From the NCBI GenBank assembly GCA_030429625.1, contig JAUIFA010000001.1:285306-349305 (forward strand): a DNA stretch of 64,000 nucleotides, given 5' to 3'. The position numbers and the translations under genes are program-made. Below are positions 1 through 6,831 of the stretch, piece by piece; position 1 is the first letter of the stretch; each line of letters opens with the position of its first letter. This DNA is from Alphaproteobacteria bacterium (GTDB lineage Bacteria; Pseudomonadota; Alphaproteobacteria; Rickettsiales; UBA8987). The notes under the pieces are model-generated. The model searched no databases and was not told the DNA's origin. It saw nothing but the letters and a program-made list of their open reading frames with translations.

Positions 1-1
1 T

Positions 2-103
2 ATCACCTGTTTTGAAAAAGATGTGTATTGCTGTCATAGGAGTAGGGTAGTAAAGGCTTTAAAGGTACGAGATGATTTTGATTGTCAGGTGAAAAATCTA
101 TGA
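2..103 (+). CDS. DUF488 family protein, C-terminal fragment (cut by window edge)
   Basis: Reading frame 2 is open from the window edge to TGA at 101-103. Its residues CFEKD...CCHRS, then a short helix, match the conserved C-terminal 'C.E.D...CHR' region of DUF488 proteins, small proteins of unsettled biochemical role. Only about 33 residues are visible. The stop overlaps the next ATG (ATGA at 100-103), which suggests translational coupling to that gene. The family call rests on motif recognition in a short fragment. Confidence 0.7.
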   Translation: MTCFEKDVYCCHRSRVVKALKVRDDFDCQVKNL

Positions 104-894
104 CGGTATTAGAAAAATCAAAAATTCTTATCACCGTTAAAACCTACCCAAACCTCTCCACAAAACATACAGAAACAGTCTGTACAGCTGGGTTTCGGGA
201 GGATGGTTCGTGGGTGCGGATTTACCCTATTTCTTATCGGCATATGGAGAAAGGCCAAAAATTCGGCAAATACCAATGGATTGAAGCTGATATTGTTCGA
301 GATACTCGAGATCCGCGTCCAGAGAGTTATAAATTAACTAGCGAAATCACCCCACTTAATCGAATTGATACAAAGAATCAGTGGTTAAAACGTAAAGATA
401 TTACGCTACAAAATGTTTATACCGATCTTGCAAAACTCATTGACGAAGCACGTGATATAAGTATTTCTACCTCACTTGCAGTTTTTAAACCCCATAAAAT
501 TATTGCATTTCATGTTGAGAAAGTTGATTCCAAGCTAGAGAAATCCATTAGCAAAAAGCAGCTAGCTATGCAACTGGACAAAAGTTCTGCGACAATACTT
601 GCCGATAAAGTGCCTTATAAATTTTATTATACCATTATTGATGAAAATGGTAAGCGCAGCCGTATGCAAATTTTGGATTGGGAGATTTATCAATTATGCA
701 GGAAGTTGATTAGAAAATATGGTCAGAAGAAGCATGTGATTTACACTCATCTCAAGGCTAAATATTTCGATGAGTTTACGGCCAAGCGAGATATTCACCT
801 ATTTCTTGGGACAAATAGATATTGGCATATCCGTAGAAGTAAAAACCCGTTTATGATTGTTGGCGTATTTTATCCGCCTAAAGATAATGAATAA
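100..894 (+). CDS. Unknown protein coupled to a DUF488 gene
   Basis: A 264-residue soluble protein with no signal peptide or membrane segment. The ATG at 100 is chosen over an in-frame TTG at 82 because AGGTGA lies at the right distance upstream and because it gives a 4-nt overlap with the DUF488 stop. The N-terminus has a pattern like 'KILITVKTYP' followed by 'DGSWVRIYPI', so it probably begins with a beta-rich fold; the C-terminal half is basic. I cannot name a characterised family. Tight coupling to DUF488 suggests the two act together, possibly as an accessory stress or defence pair; that is inference. Confidence 0.8.
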   Translation: MTVLEKSKILITVKTYPNLSTKHTETVCTAGFREDGSWVRIYPISYRHMEKGQKFGKYQWIEADIVRDTRDPRPESYKLTSEITPLNRIDTKNQWLKRKDITLQNVYTDLAKLIDEARDISISTSLAVFKPHKIIAFHVEKVDSKLEKSISKKQLAMQLDKSSATILADKVPYKFYYTIIDENGKRSRMQILDWEIYQLCRKLIRKYGQKKHVIYTHLKAKYFDEFTAKRDIHLFLGTNRYWHIRRSKNPFMIVGVFYPPKDNE

Positions 895-925
895 TATTTA
901 CAATACCACATTTTTTATTTTCCTA

Positions 926-1093
926 TGTTCGCCTGTGACCAAGGACATTCGGGGTTCTTGGTAGCACGAATGGTAGCATGATTTCACATCTGAGATACAA
1001 CTATCGTTATAATTCAATAGCTTATTCAATCAGTTTTGATCCCGTGGGGTCACCACTTCTTCCTCCCAGAAAGTCCACACACATCCATTATAA
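926..1093. repeat. Diverged outer part of island repeat, left copy
   Basis: Shares ordered short identities with 4870-5023: TGTTCGCC(T/A)GTGACC, GAATGGTAGCA, CAGTTTTGATCCCGT and a variant of ATCCA(T/C)TATA just before the perfect core. Order and approximate spacing are kept, so the two borders descend from one sequence although only the core stayed identical. The elements could be recombinase arm sites; that is inference. Confidence 0.6.
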
Positions 1094-1154
1094 TCATTGA
1101 AATTACTAGGTTTTTCCTCTATCTATTGTGCGTAGAGATACGATGTTGTCCAGC
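1094..1154. repeat. 61-bp perfect direct repeat, left copy
   Basis: Identical in the same orientation to 5024-5084, beginning TCATTGAAATTACTAGG and ending GATGTTGTCCAGC. The two copies bracket a 3.9 kb segment with a Fic gene and a toxin-immunity locus. Perfect identity over 61 bases, next to diverged flanks, indicates a recent or conserved recombination site such as attL/attR, or a recent duplication. No integrase or transposase gene is seen between the copies. Confidence 0.9.
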
Positions 1155-1274
1155 CAAGTAGCTACCAAAGCAGCAAAATCAATAGACTATCACATGGCTT
1201 GTATTACGGATCAATGCGCTGGTTAGTCGGTGAACAATCTCACAAAGAATTCGAACCAAAAATTTCTAAGTGAC

Positions 1275-2384
1275 TTAATTGTTCTTATTTATCAAATCAT
1301 CAGATGGTTTGTTTAGTATTTCCATCAAGATAGGATTTATATAAAAATTATTACGGCCAACTTTCATTGGGTAAAGTAAGTTCATATCACTTAGTTGCTT
1401 AAGATAAGATGAAGCAGTTCTTCTCTGTGCAATACCTCTATCGACCAAAGACTGGATTTTACAGTACGGTTGCTCGAAGATTACCTCCAATAAATCTTTT
1501 GAATAAACGTTACTTGGTAAGTGGATTTGCATTTGTTGTTTGTATTTCTTCATTGCATTTCTTATTGCATCAATACGGGCAATTGTTTCATAAGATGTAC
1601 TCTCCACAGCCTTCAACATGTATATTATCCAATCCTCCCAGTTATTATTTTCTGTTACATTTTGTAATCCCTTATAGTAGGAGGTTTTGTTTCTAATAAT
1701 ATAGCTACTTAAGAATAGAACAGGCACATCTAGTAACTTTTCTTGCAAAAGGTATAATATGTTTAAAATTCTTCCGGTTCTTCCATTGCCATCAGTAAAA
1801 GGATGTATTGCTTCAAATTGGTAATGTAAAACCGCCATTTTAATAAGAGGATCAACATCATCATCTTCATGCATATACTTTTCAAGATTACTTAATAAGT
1901 TCATTAGTAAGTCATGACCTTCAGGTGGTGTATAAATTACTTCACCGGAAAGAGAAGAAATTTTGGTTCCTGGGGTTTTTCTTACTCCAGACTGGTTCTC
2001 CTTGATAATCTGAAATATTTCTACAAATGTGTTAATCCCTAGCGGACGTTCTTTCACCGAATGTACAACGTGCCACAAAGCTTGACGGTAACGTCTAACT
2101 TCTTTTGTATGTGAGTCTATGTTTTTACTATCTAACGCCTCTGCTTGGTAAAGTTTATCATTTGTAGTAAAAATATTTTCAATTTCTGAGCTATCTTTCG
2201 CTTCAAGCAGTACCAGACTATCTATTAACATAGATTGATTAGGCAATAAATTCCCACGTGTTTTTAATTGAGCTAATGCCTTATTAGCTTCTATAGCAAC
2301 TTTTAAAGTTCTTTTTGTTTCCAAATCTTGATTTGGTGGCAAGATAGGCAGTTCATTATAGGGCTTATTTTTATCAAAAGTCAT
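1275..2384 (-). CDS. Fic domain protein (probable AMP-transferase)
   Basis: A 369-residue Fic protein. The N-terminal Fic_N-type region carries an inhibitory-helix signature SSEIEN (residues 65-70, the S/TxxxE[G/N] motif) ahead of the catalytic motif HPFTDGNGRTGR (194-205), with His194 as the expected catalytic base and both arginines present. The C-terminus looks like a winged-helix module. Fic enzymes usually transfer AMP to a hydroxyl of a target protein; an N-terminal inhibitory motif makes this a class II, self-inhibited member. GGAGATTTT precedes the ATG. Its target is unknown. It sits alone, divergent from the MuF toxin gene, inside the repeat-bounded island, with inverted repeats in its promoter region. 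Confidence 0.93.
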   Translation of the reverse strand: MTFDKNKPYNELPILPPNQDLETKRTLKVAIEANKALAQLKTRGNLLPNQSMLIDSLVLLEAKDSSEIENIFTTNDKLYQAEALDSKNIDSHTKEVRRYRQALWHVVHSVKERPLGINTFVEIFQIIKENQSGVRKTPGTKISSLSGEVIYTPPEGHDLLMNLLSNLEKYMHEDDDVDPLIKMAVLHYQFEAIHPFTDGNGRTGRILNILYLLQEKLLDVPVLFLSSYIIRNKTSYYKGLQNVTENNNWEDWIIYMLKAVESTSYETIARIDAIRNAMKKYKQQMQIHLPSNVYSKDLLEVIFEQPYCKIQSLVDRGIAQRRTASSYLKQLSDMNLLYPMKVGRNNFYINPILMEILNKPSDDLINKNN

Positions 2385-2423
2385 AAAATCTCCATATGTA
2401 CATCAAATGAACATATCACAAAG

Positions 2424-2456
2424 ATATGTGCAAATAAATAGATATTTTGCACATAT
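2424..2456. promoter_or_regulatory. Inverted-repeat operator in Fic/toxin divergent promoter
   Basis: ATATGTGCAAATA (2424-2436) faces TATTTTGCACATAT (2443-2456), an almost perfect inverted repeat with a 6-base centre. A third, smaller palindrome with the same TGCAC core follows at 2468-2482. The position, 40-100 bases upstream of the Fic start and 130-160 bases upstream of the toxin start, suits an operator. The binding protein is unknown; the winged-helix-like end of the Fic protein itself is one candidate. Confidence 0.6.
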
Positions 2457-2467
2457 TTGTAAAATAA

Positions 2468-2482
2468 GTGCATAGGTTGCAC
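2468..2482. promoter_or_regulatory. Second GTGCA-n5-TGCAC palindrome
   Basis: GTGCA-TAGGT-TGCAC repeats the half-site core of the larger inverted repeat at 2424-2456. Two related palindromes about 30 bases apart suggest cooperative binding of one dimeric regulator. Confidence 0.5.
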
Positions 2483-2583
2483 ACAAATATTTTAACGTAA
2501 GTTTTTGGCGGCAACACGGGTTGGTGTCCCTAAATTGAACTTATTCCCTTCCGGCTTTTTTATAATCGTTTTAGCTTGAGATT

Positions 2584-4032
2584 ATGAGCTATGATATTAC
2601 AGAAATTCAGGAATTGAGAAGGAAAGTCAGTAAGCTGGAAGCTGCTGACCTCAAGTCCTATGAGGCTGCCCGAGATGATTTTATAATCAACTTTATGCCT
2701 CATACGACAAATCGCAGTAAAGATGCTGAACGTAAAGATTATCAATCATATATTGCAGATAATGAGAATATAGAAGCTGTTGAAATATATGAAGATATCT
2801 GGAGAAGCTTACTGCCAGATGAGCAATTAGCTATTGAGCATTTATATTTTGATGATGCGTATTTGGTTGCAGAAAATACAGGTTTTTACCGTGAAATTCA
2901 TGCATATATTTATGCCAAAAATCTAGGCAATTCTGAGCTAGCAAAACAGCACCTTAAAAATGTTCTTTGGGAGGTTTTGTATAACTCTCTGCCTGATAAA
3001 AATTCTATAGAGTCAACCCTTCCGCAGCTATTTTATGACAAGATAAAACGTCGCAGAAAAGCACAAATGTTTATGCTTAATGGTCTTGGTATTTCAACTA
3101 TTGAAATTCATACACCAGATTATATTACTGACCCGATTCGCCAGCAATATAACGCTATCTCACTGGAAGAATTACTTCCTGAAATTGTTTTTCCACTTGA
3201 AGAAAATGCTAAGCTGATTGCTGAAGAAATTCAGGAGATTAATTATTCTGCATTGCAGCAATTGCTTGGCAAGAAATCTATTATTTCGGAAGCAGAAACA
3301 ATACCAGAAGCAACACAAGCTTTCGCTGAACTTTATATAAATATCATTGAAGATGGTACTCGTGACCTAATAACAAATAAGCTAGAGGAACTGGCTAAAA
3401 AAGGCAGAACGGAAGAAGAAATTATTGAACATATTGATCAAGAAATCGAGAAATATCAGGACGTTACAATTCCAAACAAAATGGATAGTTTAGCATCACA
3501 CTTCAATGGAACATTAAGTCTTGTAAATCAGCGTGATGCAGGAATTACTCATTACAAATGGATAACAATGGGTGATGATAAGGTTCGCTCCAGCCATGCC
3601 GCAAATGATGGTAAAATATTCTCTTGGAATGATAGCCCTAAACCAGGCGAAGAACATAATTGCAGGTGTATCGCTGAACCTGTTGTTGAAGAGGTTGAAT
3701 TAGCTGCCTATCGTGATTGGCGACAAAAAATTCTTGAAGGAAATAGAATACCTCCATTTGCAGGAGGAGGTGGTGGTGGAAGATCAAGTGGCAGGACATC
3801 AACGCATAAAAAACCAAGTAATAAGCCTTTCAAGAATAAAACTCCAAAAGATAAAGACTCAAGTTTTAGAAAAAGGAAAGGGCAATATTTTAATGAAAAA
3901 GATGGTTCTGTTTGGGAAAAAGATAATAGTCAACACGGAGGAAGCACTTGGAAAAGGTGGAAAAATGTGAAAGACTGGGAAAAAGGCAAAAAACCACAAT
4001 CAATAAGACCTGATGGAAGTGTAAGGAAATAA
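2584..4032 (+). CDS. MuF-type polymorphic toxin (phage head-morphogenesis domain plus C-terminal toxin)
   Basis: A 482-residue protein in three parts. Residues 1-250 are a helical, uncharacterised region. Residues 250-365 match the phage Mu gpF/SPP1 gp7 minor-head family: W326, 'DDKVRSSH' with H338, 'NDGKIFSW', and 'HNCRC' (359-362). A glycine run (394-399) leads to a strongly basic tip (about 428-482) containing NSQHGGSTW and ending IRPDGSVRK. The SQHG pattern recalls the ribonuclease domain of colicin E3, but the family's other catalytic residues cannot be matched with confidence. MuF domains fused to variable toxin tips are known from temperate phages; here no other phage structural gene is present. 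Two immunity-like genes follow directly. Confidence 0.85.
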   Translation: MSYDITEIQELRRKVSKLEAADLKSYEAARDDFIINFMPHTTNRSKDAERKDYQSYIADNENIEAVEIYEDIWRSLLPDEQLAIEHLYFDDAYLVAENTGFYREIHAYIYAKNLGNSELAKQHLKNVLWEVLYNSLPDKNSIESTLPQLFYDKIKRRRKAQMFMLNGLGISTIEIHTPDYITDPIRQQYNAISLEELLPEIVFPLEENAKLIAEEIQEINYSALQQLLGKKSIISEAETIPEATQAFAELYINIIEDGTRDLITNKLEELAKKGRTEEEIIEHIDQEIEKYQDVTIPNKMDSLASHFNGTLSLVNQRDAGITHYKWITMGDDKVRSSHAANDGKIFSWNDSPKPGEEHNCRCIAEPVVEEVELAAYRDWRQKILEGNRIPPFAGGGGGGRSSGRTSTHKKPSNKPFKNKTPKDKDSSFRKRKGQYFNEKDGSVWEKDNSQHGGSTWKRWKNVKDWEKGKKPQSIRPDGSVRK

Positions 4033-4034
4033 TT

Positions 4035-4376
4035 ATGGATATAGTTAGTAAAGAATTATTTAATCAGATATGCGATAGGTTGCTCCAAGAGTGGCCAGAA
4101 TCAATAAATACTAAAGAAAAAGATGTTTCCAGTGAAATCTCTGCACATATTCCTGAATTTGAGAAAGTATATGACCCTATAGAAGATAACTTACACAAAA
4201 TTACCGAATTTAGTTATGACGATATTGAACAAATTGATTGGGCCATGCGCACAGTTCTTCACCTTGACGCAATAAAGCATGATGTAACTTATCCACATAA
4301 AGTTGACCGTGAAAAAGTTTTTAAAATATATATTAGAAATTTAGAAGATTTACGTAAAATGGGCGTGCTTGATTAG
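4035..4376 (+). CDS. Putative immunity protein 1 of the MuF toxin
   Basis: A 113-residue acidic, soluble, probably helical protein that starts 2 bases after the toxin stop; its ribosome-binding site (AAGGAAAT) lies at the toxin's last codons. Position, small size and acidity opposite a basic toxin tip are what immunity proteins show. It is homologous to the next gene along its length: both have 'L..WP.SI' near the start, 'DW..R.V' in the middle and 'YP.K.DRE.V' near the end. No named family recognised. Confidence 0.75.
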   Translation: MDIVSKELFNQICDRLLQEWPESINTKEKDVSSEISAHIPEFEKVYDPIEDNLHKITEFSYDDIEQIDWAMRTVLHLDAIKHDVTYPHKVDREKVFKIYIRNLEDLRKMGVLD

Positions 4377-4430
4377 CATTGGCACAATAGAGGGCGTGAG
4401 TCAGTCAGAGATGATGGGAGTGTACGATGA
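4377..4430 (+). pseudogene. Vestigial second toxin C-terminus
   Basis: Between the two immunity genes, the frame ending in TGA at 4428-4430 reads HWHNRGRESVRDDGSVR then stop. It aligns with the last residues of the MuF toxin (DWEKGKKPQSIRPDGSVRK): the W, the S(I/V)R and the DGSVR coincide. It is preceded immediately by the stop of the first immunity gene, so it is not translated as a full protein. The TGA overlaps the ATG of the second immunity gene, the same tail-to-head layout expected of a toxin-tip/immunity cassette. I infer the remains of a displaced second toxin tip. Confidence 0.75.
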
Positions 4431-4780
4431 AACTAAATAGAAAAATGTTTGATAAGCTATATGATAATATTTTAGCAAGGTGGCCTTCCTCTATCGACGT
4501 AAGTGACAAGACCCTATATGAAGATGGTGCAGCACTAATCCCTGCACTTAATGACATTCATGATAAAATATCTGAGAAACTGGAATCAGAACTCATGGAT
4601 GACTCTATTCCTGATGAGTATTATCACTGGAATATGATGATTGACTGGGAAATTCGCGTTATTGTTAAGGAGAGTGCTAAGGTTTCTGATATAGTTTATC
4701 CATATAAAATAGATCGAGAAGAAGTATTAATGCGGTGTCTTGATAATGAATCCTTTATGTCATACTGGGTTAATAGTTAG
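4427..4780 (+). CDS. Putative immunity protein 2, paralogue of the preceding gene
   Basis: A 117-residue acidic protein related to the gene at 4035-4376 (shared 'RWPSSI', 'DWEIRVIV', 'VYPYKIDREEV'), but clearly diverged. GGGAG precedes the ATG. Its start overlaps the stop of the vestigial toxin tail, so it probably protected against that lost toxin variant and has been kept as an orphan immunity gene. Confidence 0.75.
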   Translation: MKLNRKMFDKLYDNILARWPSSIDVSDKTLYEDGAALIPALNDIHDKISEKLESELMDDSIPDEYYHWNMMIDWEIRVIVKESAKVSDIVYPYKIDREEVLMRCLDNESFMSYWVNS

Positions 4781-4869
4781 TTATTTTAGTATACACAAAA
4801 GATATAGCGACAACACCAGTTCGACCATTTTGACAATCACACTACAAGGCACTATTTTTCGTCCGCCTG

Positions 4870-5023
4870 TGTTCGCCAGTGACCGCGGGCAACCGGCGAA
4901 AACGACAGTTAGAATGGCAGCAAGAATGGTAGCAAAATTTCTCAGCTAAATTTCAAAAAATAAATTATATCAATGACTTAAAGCTTCAGTTTTGATCCCG
5001 TAGGTCACATAAATCCACTATAC
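4870..5023. repeat. Diverged outer part of island repeat, right copy
   Basis: Counterpart of 926-1093 with the same elements in the same order. Differences are mainly substitutions and a few indels. Confidence 0.6.
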
Positions 5024-5084
5024 TCATTGAAATTACTAGGTTTTTCCTCTATCTATTGTGCGTAGAGATACGATGTTGTCCAGC
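5024..5084. repeat. 61-bp perfect direct repeat, right copy
   Basis: Identical to 1094-1154 in the same orientation. It marks the right boundary of the Fic/MuF-toxin segment. Confidence 0.9.
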
Positions 5085-5091
5085 ACCAAGA

Positions 5092-6192
5092 CTACTTTCC
5101 AAGTATCTCAATATCAAATCCCTTTAGCTCTGCTAGGTATTCCTCCAAACTGACTAGGCCAACACAAGGGTGAGAGCCGATGAGGGAGAGTTCTCCTTTG
5201 GCTAATTTCTTGGCCAATATAATGGCGGGAACGGTGGGGATGTGTGGGCCGTCGCCATTTTTGGCAATGATAAACCATTTGATTTCTTTTGGCTCTCCGT
5301 TTGTATCCGTGCCATTGAGGATGATATGCATGCCGCCATCGGCAGACCCAACACGGTTAAACCAGTTGCTTATTTTCAGAAGTGGGGAGGCGAGTTTGGG
5401 CAGGTTGAGAGGGAGCCTCAAGCGCACCAGCCACGACATCAGCCACAGACCAAGATGGAGAACGGAAAGCTCCAAACCGGCAGAAAATCGGATGCTCTTT
5501 ATGCCATATTTTGCAGGCAGTAAGTCAAGATCCGGTACTTCACAATTGGCCATCCAACGCTTGCCGAGTTGAGGATAGTTTTGGCGATAAATGTCCTGCC
5601 AGCCATAGGCGCAATCGTGTCCGGCAAAGGGTTTAAGCTTCTTACCAACATAGGTCATAATCGCCTGAGTGGTGGCAAGGCCGCGGGCGGCTTTTTGCCC
5701 GGGAGCAATGCCAAAAGTCAGTGAATCAATTTCTGAGAATTCGTATTTATACTCTTCAAGTACGGCGGATGACAATCCCGGAACGGTGCTTGCTCCACTG
5801 ACGATGAGCAGATTCTTTTCCTTTGCTTTATCATCCAATGAAGTAATGTTACGCACAAAATCCCGCCCATCGGCCAAATCAATATAATGCACACCAGCTT
5901 CGATGCAGGTTTCAGCCACGCTATAGTCTGCATTCTGAAAAGGGCCGCATGTGTTGATCACCACAATTGGCTTTATGGATTTAAGTTGTTGGGATAGATT
6001 CTTATTTGCATCAAAAATAGCTATCTCAATAGAAGCTTCTGGATATTCTTTCTTTAGTTTTTTGGTGATAGTGGCGGCCTTTTCTTCACTACGCCCTGCG
6101 ATGATAATCGACACCCCAGATTTAGCCAATGCCCGCGATATCCTTCCGCCAAAATTGCCATAACCACCAAGGATGAGGATTTTATTAGTCAT
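5092..6192 (-). CDS. Saccharopine dehydrogenase-like NAD(P)-binding protein
   Basis: A 366-residue protein with an N-terminal Rossmann fold (GGYGNFGGRISRAL, residues 9-22), then 'INTCGPFQNADYSVAETC', typical of the saccharopine-dehydrogenase NADP-binding family, many members of which are not lysine enzymes. In related gene sets the domain is often fused to DUF4166; here a separate DUF4166 gene lies upstream in the same operon, which supports a shared, unknown oxidoreductase role rather than lysine metabolism. It is the last gene of a minus-strand operon and overlaps the preceding gene by one base (TGATG). Its first 29 bases are duplicated at 6801-6829. Confidence 0.88.
   Translation of the reverse strand: MTNKILILGGYGNFGGRISRALAKSGVSIIIAGRSEEKAATITKKLKKEYPEASIEIAIFDANKNLSQQLKSIKPIVVINTCGPFQNADYSVAETCIEAGVHYIDLADGRDFVRNITSLDDKAKEKNLLIVSGASTVPGLSSAVLEEYKYEFSEIDSLTFGIAPGQKAARGLATTQAIMTYVGKKLKPFAGHDCAYGWQDIYRQNYPQLGKRWMANCEVPDLDLLPAKYGIKSIRFSAGLELSVLHLGLWLMSWLVRLRLPLNLPKLASPLLKISNWFNRVGSADGGMHIILNGTDTNGEPKEIKWFIIAKNGDGPHIPTVPAIILAKKLAKGELSLIGSHPCVGLVSLEEYLAELKGFDIEILGK
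6164..6192. repeat. 29-bp direct repeat, copy at gene start
   Basis: The first 29 bases of the saccharopine-dehydrogenase-like gene (on the minus strand, from ATG) recur exactly at 6801-6829. The two copies bracket the 199-residue membrane-protein gene. Confidence 0.9.
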
Positions 6193-6791
6193 CAGAATGT
6201 GTCCAAATAATCTTGTAGACGGATCTGAATGCTGTATGTCATCAACGCGATCCCTATTATGTATACAGAAGATGGTGCGCTAAAGGATTTGTATTTGATT
6301 TTAGTGTGGCACCCTTCTTTTAGTTCAAGCTTAATACGCTCTAATTGGGCTAAGATATCTTTCCAATAAGCAAAGGCTGCTATGTATGATAGAATAAATG
6401 CTATTGGGAAGGTAAGAAGCAATGCTTTTTCCGGTGTGGTAAAAATTGCGCTTCCTATCGATATAAACAATGCCCTAATTGCTGATGAAGTAACGGCATA
6501 TTTCTGACAGCCCTTTTCTACAATAGCTGTGAGTTTTTTTAATCGTTTTTCTTTTTTAAGACTCTGCTTGTAGGAGAGTGACCTGTTCTTACATAAAATA
6601 TTTGTACTTGTGCTTACTCGTGTAGAGCCTTGAGATTGTATAAGTGGTATACACATAACGCCCAATATAATAAATGGTATCAAGTCAACAAGAACATGCT
6701 CTATATTAAAGTAATATTCTAGAACAAGGTATAATATCAGAGCGACCCATATGGCTATTGATATAAAGCTTTGTAATTTTGTTTTATTCAT
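6192..6791 (-). CDS. Polytopic membrane protein, unknown
   Basis: A 199-residue protein with about five hydrophobic segments (near residues 9-28, 34-52, 105-118, 122-145 and 174-190) and a basic loop around 70-95. No family recognised. GGAGAT sits just before the ATG, overlapping a remnant frame made by the duplicated start of the downstream gene. It ends with a one-base overlap with that downstream gene. The bracketing 29-bp repeat shows that it was inserted, or that the locus was rearranged, between the saccharopine-dehydrogenase-like gene and its former upstream neighbour. Confidence 0.75.
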   Translation of the reverse strand: MNKTKLQSFISIAIWVALILYLVLEYYFNIEHVLVDLIPFIILGVMCIPLIQSQGSTRVSTSTNILCKNRSLSYKQSLKKEKRLKKLTAIVEKGCQKYAVTSSAIRALFISIGSAIFTTPEKALLLTFPIAFILSYIAAFAYWKDILAQLERIKLELKEGCHTKIKYKSFSAPSSVYIIGIALMTYSIQIRLQDYLDTF

Positions 6792-6800
6792 ATCTCCTTC

Positions 6801-6829
6801 CCACCAAGGATGAGGATTTTATTAGTCAT
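6801..6829. repeat. 29-bp direct repeat, orphan copy of a gene start
   Basis: Exact copy of 6164-6192. On the minus strand it reads MTNKILILGG, then KEI and a stop, so it is a dead 13-codon remnant whose stop overlaps the ATG of the membrane-protein gene. Confidence 0.9.
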
Positions 6830-6831
6830 TT

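Larger units (their letters stand above)
895..1274. other. Gene-free left border of accessory island
   Basis: No convincing gene. The stretch holds the left copy of a composite repeat whose right copy lies at 4870-5084: a TGTTCGCC-GTGACC element (926-940), a GAATGGTAGCA element (968-978), a 15-base identity CAGTTTTGATCCCGT (1031-1045), and the 61-bp perfect core (1094-1154). GATCCCGT-GGGGTCACCA (1037-1055) looks like the 3' end of a tRNA, a common integration target, but no full tRNA folds here. Downstream, 1155-1274 contains only short open frames without support. Confidence 0.6.
4781..5091. other. Gene-free right border of accessory island
   Basis: No gene seen. It holds the right copy of the composite border repeat: TGTTCGCC-GTGACC (4870-4884), GAATGGTAGCA (4924-4934), CAGTTTTGATCCCGT (4987-5001) and the 61-bp core (5024-5084). 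The last repeat base is 7 bases from the stop of the saccharopine-dehydrogenase-like gene, so the island abuts that gene's end without disrupting it. Confidence 0.6.

Noticed and set aside
1037-1055. tRNA-like 3' end GATCCCGT-GGGGTCACCA
   Set aside because: No acceptor, D-arm or anticodon arm can be folded upstream; kept only as a possible integration-site relic.
1409-1696. 95-codon plus-strand frame
   Set aside because: Lies wholly antisense to the Fic catalytic domain, has no ribosome-binding site and no recognisable protein features.
3713-3970. 85-codon frame overlapping the toxin tip in another phase
   Set aside because: Lysine-rich shadow of the basic, low-complexity toxin linker; no independent start signal.
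4740-4949. 69-codon frame running into the right border repeat, ending ARMVAKFLS
   Set aside because: The left border copy keeps a similar short frame (ending ARMVA), which could mean a coding remnant, but both are too short and lack starts; treated as part of the repeat.
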